From positions 5,277,501 through 5,341,500 of the forward strand of contig NC_088101.1 in the NCBI RefSeq assembly GCF_036370855.1: a DNA stretch of 64,000 nt, written 5' to 3'. Under the pieces are notes generated by a model. The model ran no database searches. It worked only from the letters and a program-made list of their open reading frames with translations, and was not told where the DNA came from. Below are positions 40,543 through 50,015 of this stretch, in pieces. The translations under genes were made by a program, and so were the position numbers. The stretch is from Dromaius novaehollandiae. Lineage: Eukaryota > Chordata > Aves > Casuariiformes > Dromaiidae. Position 1 is the first letter of the stretch; the number at the start of each line of letters is the position of its first letter.

Positions 40543-43500
40543 CTAAGGAAAGAAACATCAGCAGACAAACAGAGGGCAAACAGTGCAGCAAGTATCAAAC
40601 CATTATGTTCTGTTACAAGGGAAAGATATTCTTGGCTCTACACTATAGCTATAATGCAATCTCCACACTGTTTATGGAGAAGACATGGTGACAGCTTGTG
40701 CCTAATTCAGAGTCTCTCCCATTCTACACCCTCACATCTCCATTCTCTCACATGTATTATATGCACAAATTATACACAGAAGCACAGACTTCAGCCCAGG
40801 AGCAAGGAAGCCATTAATTTACATCAATCAAGATCCTGAACCCCATAACTTAATCAAGGTTTTCCAAAGCATGTTTATGTCTGGACAGGATCCTGGGCAA
40901 CTGCTCTAGGTGACCCTGCTGGAGCAGGGGGTTGGGCTAAAGGATCTCCAAAGGTCCCTTACAACCTCAGCCATTCTGCGATTCTGCAATGTCTTTACTA
41001 GGAAACAGCACCTCCCACCCAGCCTACCATTTCATTTCTACTATTACATGAGGCGAGACTTACCTGGCAGGCATCCACCTGCCCCTCTAAGTATCCTGCA
41101 CACAGCATTCCAGGTGTTATCATTCCATGATACACTTGCCTCATATTGCAAATCCTGGTGCTTATAATTTTCACTTCTGCTTGTCGAAGTTGATTAACAC
41201 TGTAGCCTACAAGAAAAAGTGGCTTCAGGGTTTGCACACAGAGTTTGTCACCTAAAGTGCGTGGGAATTACAAGTAACCAGATTTTCCTAACAGCTTTTC
41301 TGCCATTACAGGCAATAAAGGGATATACCCAGTGTCTCAGGAAGAAGAAGTTTCTTTTCTCCTGAAGTCCTTCACTTGTCCCAAACATAATCCTTTCTCC
41401 AGCCTCACCAGATGCTATTTAACATAATGGGCATAACCATGAAGTGATTTTTTTTGTACACATTTCAGTGCTCAATTCCCAACTGTATGCTACAAAATGT
41501 GCCCCTGATGTCAGTGGAAAGAGCCACTTGGTTAACTGGAATGTGGCTTTGGACAATTACTAGGCACAGCAAGAGCCTAACACAAAATACAGCTTCTAGT
41601 CAAGTGGCTCTCATCAGTACACTTTTAGCTCTGAGCATTGTCTCAAATCTTTAACATTGACTAATTTTAAATGAAGGTCATTCTCAAGTCATTTGATGAA
41701 CTGGAGCCTGAATGAGGACTGAAGACAGAATAATTGACCAAAACAGTTATGATACATCTATGACAGACAAAGCTGGAGGGCAAAGAACTTGTATGAGAGT
41801 TAAAGCCAGAGGATGAGGCCAGTGCGAACAGATGAACGAATGCAGTCAGGCACTATGCTACAAACAGCAACAGAAAAACTGCTCTTATTCCTGCAGGGCC
41901 AACCTGTAGTTTTTTTCCAGGTGCCAACAAAAAGTCCCAAAAAAGCAGGGAACAAAGTCAATGAGTGCACTGTTAGCAAATACACCTATCAAACAAGAAG
42001 GTCTAATCAACTCAAAATAAACAAATAAAAAACTAACAGGAGGCTTCTCCAATACATGTGTGGGAGGGCATGGGAAGAGGAGACACTTACCATCATTCCT
42101 CAGAGCTCCCCAACCTGTGACAAAACAGGAGGCGTTGTCCGGGAAGACATGAGATGCTTCGGGAAGACAGATGCTATGCACATCACTCGTGAACTTAATA
42201 GGGGAGGCAAGCTCCACAACGGCCACATCATATTCATGGTTATGGAGGTGGTCATTGTATTCTTCATGAATGATAATGTTTCTGACAAATTTTTTCTGTT
42301 TCGGAGGTCTCAAAAGAGTCCCAAAGCTGGCAGTCCACCTCCGAGGGTCTGTTCCTCTGAAAGAGTTTGGAGGTTAAGTCACAGGCATACAAAACAAGAT
42401 TTCCCAAAGAGCTCAGCTTTCCTATACAGCAAAATGCTGCATGATGTCTAAGGAAGACAGCAGAGTCAAACCACATTATGCTTCAGCAGATACCAACATC
42501 AGCAGGCCACATAAGGTCCTATTAGAGCACCCAATAGTCCCAAAGCCTATGGGGCCAGAAAGGTGCCAGTGACTTACCCTCTGAAGCAGTGGGCCGCAGT
42601 CAGCAGCCACGTATTACTGATCACTGACGCACCGCAGCGATGGATCCCATCAAGCTGAATACTGGCCTGCCAGGGCCATTCCCCGTCCCGCGCAAGTTGC
42701 CCGCCAGCTATTCGCTCCACTCCTGAAAAGGAGGTCATCTGCCTCCTTGTCCCACAGCCTGCCAAAGAGAGGGCAGCTTTGCTTTAGCTGTCATTCAGGT
42801 TCAAGGAGGTCAGGGTCTTGCTTTGGACAGGCCCACGTGGCTGCTGGTGGGGCTGTAACAGGGTAGGGTTGTCAAGTGACAACCTTCAGCTACAGCAGTA
42901 CCTCTGATAATAGGGAAATGAGGCGTCATTGTCACAAGGGTCTCAGGATGGATGTGGGGCAAGCAGCTTGGTAGAAAAGTTAATACCTTTCCACTAAGCC
43001 AGTTGTCAGGCACACAAGCTCTTTCCCATGCAAGTTTTATATCCAGCAGACTGTTAGTTTTGCAACTGTTTACTTAATGAAAAAAAATACTGCCTCTCTA
43101 CAAACCTCACCTTGTTTGGTATGTGACCATGGTTGTAGAAAGGGAAACATAATATACAAATACCCTTTGGTGGGTCTGTGCACACACGCTCACCCACACA
43201 GATTATTAGGCACAGCCAAGACATACGCATGTACTGATAATCTAAGCATTTACACTCATACAGCCTTCACATGAATGGCATGGGGAAAAAAAAAACCCAC
43301 ACCCTTAGTATTTAAAGAAAAATACAGACTTGTTAAAAAGTCTAGAGTACCAAAACACGGAGGAATCTCCATATAAACAGCCACTAGGCCAAGACCAGGC
43401 TCTACACTTTAATACACACACCAACATCAAAATGTGCAGAAGACAGACACTGTGCACAAGCCTGTGAACTCAGTAGTGCAGGCATTATTCCCATCATTTG

Positions 43501-46500
43501 TAACATCCCAACTGTATAGGTAGCTCCCCAGATAGCTCACGTCTAGCCCCACATCCTGCATTGCTGTGCAACACCTCTGATCTGCAACACCTGGTTGCAC
43601 ATGACCAGCAAGGGCCATAGCCTCCATAGGACACAAGCAAGGCAACACCCCTTCTCATCCAGGCGGCTATCACTAGACACACAAGCAAAGAAGCATGGAA
43701 AGAGAGGAATGACGAATTTGCCAGCAGTGTAAGAGCTTCTCTGCTTTGCCGGCAAGAAGCAGAGTGCCATGAGCCAAGTCCCTGCTTGCAGCAGCTGTGG
43801 TCCTCATGCAGAGCTCACCAAGCACAGTCCATTTACATGCCTCTAAGGAACCTACTTCCCATAGCTAAAGTCAAAGAAAGAGCTGCCCACCCCTTACAAG
43901 TATGAAAGCCTAATATTCCAAACACCACAGTCAATATGACTGCAAGAAAACAAGACGAGTCTTCCCTGGCTCATGCATTATCCGCTGCTCTAGCAATTTT
44001 AAAAAGTTATTTTTCAACTTGGATCTTAAGCATAAAAATCTGGTAACCACAGCACCTACAGCACCATGTCCCCAGATTAATTTTAATAAAGTGTTTGTAC
44101 TTACAGTTGTTTAAAAGGTTTTCTCCCTTTTCCATATTCAGCTCTGAAATGAAAAACAAACAAGACACAGTGAGTATACCTCATGCTCCTATCTGAACCA
44201 GCACAGATGCCCTTCCTGTACCCAGCAAAGATAAATGAAATGGCTTGGATTGCTGTGTGGAGTGACAATAGCATAATAGGAGAAGTGTGCTCTGTTGGAG
44301 AAGTTCAGTTAAGCTTCTATCCATCACTGAAAATATAAGGCCAAAGGAAGCTCTTCTCTTGCCTTAGCTCAGAGGTGAACAAGAGCAGATGCCTGCAAAT
44401 AGGCCCAAGTAACATCTATATATGCTGGGCACTGTGCATGATGTAAAAGCCTATATGCATTTGTTCAGATTAAGCACAGAGGTGCTCAGAACAGTCTTCA
44501 TAAATCTTCAGTACTATAATTGACTGGAGCTAAATTGTTATGGTACTGATTTCTTCCCAATAAAAACTCTCCCTGCCAGATTCTCATGGTAGGCAATGAC
44601 AGATTCACCGAACAGGACTGCTGTCCTAGGAAGCTCAAGATTAGGTTATGAACACACTTGCTACAGCAATCTGTCACATATGGAAGGAAAACAGCAGGTG
44701 ACAGGGAAGGGAATGACTCAGCTCTGCATTTTTTGTTTTTTAATGACTTGAGGATTCTTCATTCGTGTACCTGGAGATACAGGCTCCCCTCCAGCTCCCT
44801 ACATGCCTTAGCAAACTCAGCAGGGAGCAATACAAGTCAGTCACCATTTCATTACTCTTGAATGTTGAAAACAAAAGGCAAAGTCATTGGTGAACCTGCA
44901 GTTACAGAGCCAGGCCTTTTTCTGGTGAATTAGGTGGGACATAACCTGGCTCAATGGGACTAGGGCCCTTCACAGCAACAGAAGCTCCAGTGCACAGAGC
45001 AGAGTTCAAGCTAACGTGGGTGAGCGCCAGCCTGCTTTAGCTCTGTTCACACCACTTCCTGTGCCACAGCTCTTGGGCCATCAGCCAATAAGACAACCTG
45101 ACCTGTCCAAACTACCATTTTGAGACAGGACAGGAAAACAGCAGTGACATACATTTGCTTAATAAAGTGAAACCCATTATACTGAGGACAAGTATGAGGA
45201 ACAAATTCCAAGCTAAAAACACAAACCTAGGGCACTTGCCTGTGAGTCTAAGAGTAGACTGGTCAACTTCTAAGAACGTGGTGCTTGCTTCCAGCCCTTT
45301 GCGTAACACACTGTTGATGCGACCCCAGGTTGCTGCTTCATTATCAGTTGAGGCAAATTTAAATACCAGAACGACATATGCAAGCACTCCGCCAGGATCT
45401 GGGCTGCAAACCAACATCAACAAAGTCAGTAGTGTCATCCTCCCTTTGCCCACTAATCCTTTGTTTTATTTTGCATTGTCTGCCTTCCTTGTACAAGAAC
45501 AGGTTTGGTCTGCATAGATGGATAAAATGAATAACATAGCTGCACACAGAAAAAGGAAGATGACGACATATGTCAGTAGGTAGCAAAGGGCACAACTCAT
45601 GCTGTAACAGTGATCCAAGGGATGTTCTGGGAGCGGTTAAGCAGTGCAGCTGAGGAGGAAATGTTCCATTTGTCTCCACGCAGCTCGCAGACAGCAGCAG
45701 GAACAATGCAGAAATGGTCAAATTCTTCAAAGAATGCAGATGCCCAACAAGCCATTCCCAACAGCCATTCAAAAGATCCAGTCCAGATGCACAGAAATTA
45801 AAAAGTCTTTTGTCATTTCTTCCCAAGTTAGTTATCCATTTGTTGCCTGGTTCTACTGAAGTATTGTTTGCTCCACAGCAACTGAAGACAAAACTCTTGC
45901 TAGCTTTTTGAGTTACCAGAGTCAGGCATGATCATTCATTGTTAGTGTAAAACATTAAGCCCTAATACGCTGTATTATGTAAATGTAAAAAATTAAGCCC
46001 AGACTAACAGCCTGTGGGAAGACCAAGCCAGGCCTGAGGGCAAAGACAACAGAGGTGCGGTTAAACTGGCCCAGCACCCAGTTGTACAAGAAGGTACAAA
46101 GGTAGCAAAACAAAGCTTAGAGAATATACTATCTGGCCAGTCTACAAGGTGTAAAGAGATTGGTTGAAGCGTAGCCCTCAAATTCCTTAATTTCGGTTAA
46201 TACACAATATGGTAGGCCTGCAGAAGACAAAAATATCACTGGAAAACAATATTGGACAGCTTAAAGAAATGTCTCACTTCCATCTAGAGAGACAGGTACA
46301 GCAAGAGACCTCCAAAACAGTGCTGTGGAGAAGGACATTTGCAGGAAGACGGACATTTTTTGCTGCCTAGAGAAAAATATTCAACAGCAGAATCAGGCTT
46401 TACAGATTTAACAACTCCAAACCAAAACTATGCAAAGGAGAGGGAAGTGCTGGCTCTTACCACTGCATAACTACTGCACAGAGGAGAAACACTTAAAGCC

Positions 46501-49500
46501 CTCCCACAGGACCTTTATACCTATATGTCTCACTGCCCCCCTTCCCCAGTCTGTATCCCGGTATCTCATGGTAGAATCATTTATCCCTTCAGAACCCTTC
46601 ATCGAGGGGAGAAAGGTGGCCACCTCCTGCTGTACCCCATGCAGAGGGGTAAACACCAGCCCTTACATCCATGAGAAGCCTGGCGTGGAACAAGGAGCCA
46701 CCTCTGGATCTCTCATGCCCATGACTACCACAGCAGTGAAGGCTGGTATCAACTAGTAATTCAGTTACTGAAACAAACCACAGAGAATTGGTGTTTGGAG
46801 GGATCAGTTTCCAAAAGTACAAGGCAACATTTCTCCTCCTTGTTGACCTCTGAAGATGACAGAGCCCTCTGTAATGTGAACATCGAGGGAGAGGAACAAA
46901 CAGCCAAGACTTAGCTGGCCTGCTAGTAAAAATCGAGACAACCAGGCACCCTGTGTGGTTGAGGAGTAGGGAAAAGAGAAAATTTCTCATCTCCGCTTTT
47001 TCCTCACCTTCATATTACTTACCTTAGACTGACAACATGGGATGTGATGTATCTTTTGCTCAAAAAGGATGCCTTAAATATTCTGGACATCTGTTAAAGG
47101 AAAAGAGCGTGTTAAAAACGCACCTGTAACGCATGTGTGCTCTCTGTAGAAAAGAGTTTTGCGAGCCTCTAAAATACGAGAAGCTGCTTTCAGATCTCTA
47201 ACTCTACCCAAGCTACAGCTAAATCTCCACTGAAGATTGCAGAACTGGTATTCACCAAAAGCAGCAGCCAAGTGGGCAGCTTTTGCTGTCCCTTTGCTCT
47301 CTGGGTGCCTGTTGCACTGCAGGGCTGCTGGGACGGGCAGCGTATGCGCTTACCATCTACTTACACACAGTCAGCAAGGCATTGTTAACCCACTATGGCA
47401 AAGCTTTAAGCTTAAGGTTGCAGTTTCCAGTGTGGAGAAGCAGTAGCTGCATGATCCCTCCACCTTTTGGTGCTGAACCAAAAAACATTAACAGCACCCA
47501 GAAAGACAGGCAGTCTTGATTTTCTAAGCAAAAAAATGAGTTGCCAGGACCTCTCCCTCAATATTTTCTCCATGTAAGGCTTTCTCACCACACTGTTTTT
47601 TCTCCAGCTCTAAAATAATTTTGGAGGCTCTCTTCTACACCACCTCAATTTCCCACTGTCCCTTTTAAAAGGCAAAGAAAGCCACACAGCATCCACCCTG
47701 CCAGCAGCACATGTCGGGCACTTCACCTGTTTCCAGTTCATACATGGCATGGGCCCCCCACAATGTCATATCAAAAACACAGTCTATCAGGCACTATCCC
47801 TGCACTGAACATGTCCATGGCTCTGCATTTACAAGTCCTGCCTCACACAGCAGGGAGGCACAGGGTCATTTGCTGCCCTCTACAGAAATCCCCTGCAACT
47901 GTTGGCAAGCCAAAAAGGCCTCAAGTTCCCAACAGTAGTGAAGCATCTAACTCTTGACAATTTCAAGGAAAGTTAGACACTTAAATACTGTCACAATCTC
48001 AGCCCTGATCACACTGAGCTGTTTCTCTCCCAAAGTGCCCAACATCTATACCAACCTACCTCTAAGGAGTCTGGGAAGATAAACACCATAGAAAAATTGC
48101 AAGATAGGCAGATACAATGGCACTGAGGGCCATATGCATGAACACTGCTGATCTTCCAGTTGATTCCAATGGCATCTTTCCATTCAAGGGATCCCCCTAA
48201 ATTTCCAGAAGTTTTAGGCTTAACCTTGCCATTCCCAGTTTCTCTGTTGGCAGTTACAGGCACAGTGGACTCAGTGCACGCAGCTAAATGCAGGTGAATG
48301 GCTTTGCTGGGGAGCAGAGTCAGCCTCTCCAGTGCTTAATTTTCATTTTTTCCTCATGCTCCCAACTCCTTGACCCAGGAATAGCCCACTATAACCACAG
48401 TCACAGGACTCTTTCCCACAGGACAGGCAGAGACAGAGAAAAATCTTAGTTTACCATTGTTTCAATCTTTTCGCTCAGGTGTCTGAACTGTTCAGTGGTT
48501 TGCCTCTGGTAGTAAGGGTCATAGTGGACATTGGAGATTTTGAAAGTTGCGTTGTAATATCGGTCCTGATCTACAGGAGAAGACGAGGAAAGATCACTGA
48601 CCATCCTCATTACAATTCGGACATGCACAGCACCTTGCAGAACACGGCCCAAACCAGGCTGCCAGGCTCTAGCTCTGACCCCATCAGGTGGGGAATTGCA
48701 AACTTGGCCAAGCTCTGAGCAGCGTTGTAGGGAAGGATGGCTCTGGGTCATCCTGTTGCTCCCCGGAGCTGTTTATAACCTGATGGCTGAATGGGTAAGG
48801 TTAAGATCTGGCCTTGAAGCAGATGCAGAGAGGAGCCCTGTAATGCAGTTAGCAAAAGGCAGAGCTACAGCAATAGGAGAGCTACAGCGCATCCTGGCCA
48901 GGTTTATCTGCTGCCCAGAGGTAAGCTGTGGTCTCCTCGAGTCTCAGCAAGCTGAGACAGCAGAGTAGCCAGTGCCGTCCTATCAGGAACGCATTTCAAA
49001 TTCCCTCATCCAGGTATCTCAGAGCCTGGGAATGGGATGGCTTCATTCAAGGGCTACTGAAGCTGGTTGGTCACCAACCAGGACTGATGTTGGGCTCCAG
49101 GAAGCCCAAACCTTTCTTTCTCATTCTGGAATCTCCTAGAGGTGCCAGGTTCAGCCTCTGCAAAAAGCCTGTCCAAGACTGAGCTTGCTCTGCATAGGCC
49201 AACTGCTAGACATGGCCCTGGCTTACACAGAAGACTGCTGATTATTGACTAATTACCAGTACAGGCAGCATGGAGTCAGAAGAAACGAAGACTGACAAAA
49301 CTGAATTCCTCACCTCAGGTAAATGCTGTTTTAAGCATTCTTTAAGGTTTTGTAGTTAACACAGGACTTTAATAGAATCTGGATAAGTTCTCTCATGTGG
49401 ATTCTATGCACAGGGGGTGAATTTCATCCTTTCATAACCAGACAGGACCACTTAGCAAGTGCAACAGATATGCAATGTCTTGTGACTGGGGACCGGTGTG

Positions 49501-49645
49501 GAGAGGGGGAAGTACACTTACCATTGCACAAAAAATATGTGATCAAGCCAATGACAAGGGCGAAACCCAACACCACTGACAAAGTGATGACTGCTATCTT
49601 CCACAGCTCCATAGGCTTCATTGCTGTACCCAGCTGGATCAATAT
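40381..49645 (-). CDS. TMPRSS11E/F-like: TMPRSS11-family (HAT/DESC) type II transmembrane serine protease, nearly complete gene
   Basis: Nine coding exons are joined here: 49522-49645, 48455-48570, 47023-47090, 45240-45403, 44105-44143, 42578-42758, 42091-42356, 41064-41206 and 40381-40542. Phases agree at every junction and the total is 1263 nt (420 residues plus stop). Order (residues counted from the first codon of 49522-49645): short cytoplasmic tail, membrane anchor ~17-39, SEA domain ~42-160, stem with paired Cys 171-172, activation site R186|IAGG, then a trypsin-like domain with His227 (TAAHC), Asp274 (YDVAVV) and Ser370 (GDSGGP). Asp364, six residues before the Ser, predicts cleavage after Arg/Lys. 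The family consists of single-pass, cell-surface epithelial proteases released from a zymogen. Two possible N-glycosylation sites (NAT in SEA, NAS in the protease) are visible. The catalytic part and the CCGTRR stem look like TMPRSS11E; the SEA part looks more like TMPRSS11F, so exact orthology is open. Translation may begin at the in-frame ATG at 49621 or in an unseen upstream exon. Confidence 0.93.
40880..40992 (+). mobile_element. CR1 LINE 3' fragment in the last intron of the right TMPRSS11 gene
   Basis: 'ggcaactgctctaggtgacc', then '...agcagggggttgggctaaag...', 'gatctccaaaggtcccttac' and a tail 'attctgcgattctg' are the CR1 3' end. It lies in plus sense, opposite to the host gene, about 70 nt from the exon at 41064. 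Confidence 0.9.
41064..41206 (-). CDS. TMPRSS11E/F-like: TMPRSS11 right gene, substrate-pocket exon
   Basis: This 143-nt exon runs from phase 1 to phase 0, with acceptor 'ttcttgtag' and donor 'gtaagt'. It encodes [16 protein letters not shown], then [18 protein letters not shown] and VDACQ. The Asp of DACQ is at the bottom of the S1 pocket and predicts trypsin-like specificity. Confidence 0.95.
42091..42356 (-). CDS. TMPRSS11E/F-like: TMPRSS11 right gene, catalytic Asp exon
   Basis: This 266-nt exon runs from phase 2 to phase 1, with acceptor 'ctttcag' and donor 'gtaagtg'. It encodes [12 protein letters not shown], then [21 protein letters not shown] with the catalytic Asp, ICLPEAS and [13 protein letters not shown]. 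These are standard landmarks of the S1A fold. The NAS before CFVTGW is a possible glycosylation site. Confidence 0.95.
42578..42758 (-). CDS. TMPRSS11E/F-like: TMPRSS11 right gene, activation-site and catalytic His exon
   Basis: This 181-nt exon runs from phase 1 to phase 2, with acceptor 'tttggcag' and donor 'gtaagt'. It encodes [20 protein letters not shown], then EWPWQAS and [13 protein letters not shown]. Cleavage after the Arg would expose Ile for the usual N-terminal salt bridge. The His of TAAHC is the catalytic base. The new N-terminus is IAGG rather than the commoner IVGG. Confidence 0.95.
44105..44143 (-). CDS. TMPRSS11E/F-like: TMPRSS11 right gene, stem micro-exon
   Basis: This 39-nt exon runs from phase 1 to phase 1 between 'atttcag' and 'gtaagt'. 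It encodes [13 protein letters not shown] plus the first base of a Cys codon. It links the SEA domain to the protease, and the Cys pair made across its 3' junction matches the CCG motif found in TMPRSS11B and TMPRSS11E. Confidence 0.9.
45240..45403 (-). CDS. TMPRSS11E/F-like: TMPRSS11 right gene, SEA exon 3 (GC donor)
   Basis: This 164-nt exon runs from phase 2 to phase 1. It encodes [17 protein letters not shown] and continues to STLRLT, the end of the SEA domain. The acceptor is 'tttgcag'. The donor reads AG|GCAAGT, so the intron begins with GC. The GT two bases further on (AA|gtgccc) would put the next two exons out of frame with the protease, so the GC donor is required. The paralogous exon (9565-9728) has the same length and an ordinary GT donor. 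Confidence 0.92.
47023..47090 (-). CDS. TMPRSS11E/F-like: TMPRSS11 right gene, SEA exon 2
   Basis: This 68-nt exon runs from phase 0 to phase 2. It encodes [20 protein letters not shown] and the following SL. The MMSRIF junction with the previous exon and the SHV..L pattern are typical of the SEA helix in TMPRSS11F and relatives. The acceptor 'tttaacag' and donor 'gtaagt' are clear. The paralogous exon at 12420-12487 has exactly the same length and phases. Confidence 0.92.
48455..48570 (-). CDS. TMPRSS11E/F-like: TMPRSS11 right gene, SEA exon 1
   Basis: This 116-nt exon runs from phase 1 to phase 0. It encodes [17 protein letters not shown] and continues to an SEKIETM end, which fits the start of the family's SEA domain just outside the membrane. 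It carries the NAT sequon. The acceptor 'ctcctgtag' and donor 'gtaaac' are both visible. The paralogous exon at 23707-23825 is three nt longer, has the same phases and ends SERIERL. Confidence 0.93.
49522..49645 (-). CDS. TMPRSS11E/F-like: TMPRSS11 right gene, membrane-anchor exon
   Basis: This 124-nt exon has an 'ccaatgcag' acceptor and a 'gtaagtg' donor. It enters in phase 0 and leaves in phase 1. It encodes about eight residues, an in-frame Met (49621), MKPMELWK, and then about 22 hydrophobic residues that form the signal anchor. The other two frames lack a hydrophobic segment. In relatives a short first exon (often MMY.. or MYRP..) comes before this exon. None was recognised upstream, so the ATG at 49621 (G at -3) is the best start visible. 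Confidence 0.88.
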
Positions 49646-49744
49646 CTGCATTGGAAAAGAAAACATGGAGAAATTCAACTTTGTCACAAACACAATAGCA
49701 AGTCTTGAGCCAAACCACACCTGGTGCACTTCGCTTAGCCCTCC

Positions 49745-50015
49745 TGACACAGACTCACAGGCTGGAAGGACCCTCTGGAGCTCAGGATCTGGCCTCCTGC
49801 TCAAAGAAGGGTCTCCTAGAACAGGTTGCTCTGGGCTTTATCTGGTCAAGTTTTGAACATCCCCAAGGATGGAGAACCCACAGCCTCTCTAGGGCTCTGG
49901 TCCAGCACCTGACCACTTCCGAGGCAAAAGCTTTTTTCCTTATGTTTAGTCAGAATTTCCCTTGTACCTACTTCCCTCCATTGCCTCTCGCATACCTCTG
50001 AGAAAAGCCTAGAAT
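49745..50015 (-). mobile_element. CR1 LINE 3' fragment, minus sense, just upstream of the anchor exon
   Basis: On the plus strand it reads 'tcacaggctggaaggaccct', 'ctcaaagaagggtctcctag', 'aacaggttgctctgggcttt' and so on to 'ccattgcctctcgcatacct', the complement order of a CR1 3' region. It starts about 100 bp upstream of the first visible coding exon of the right protease gene, in the same sense. Confidence 0.85.

Noticed and set aside
45112-45239. Reading on past the SEA exon 3 border into a hydrophobic stretch
   Set aside because: It is the intron after the GC donor read in frame. The paralogue ends at the same codon and the downstream exons match only from there.
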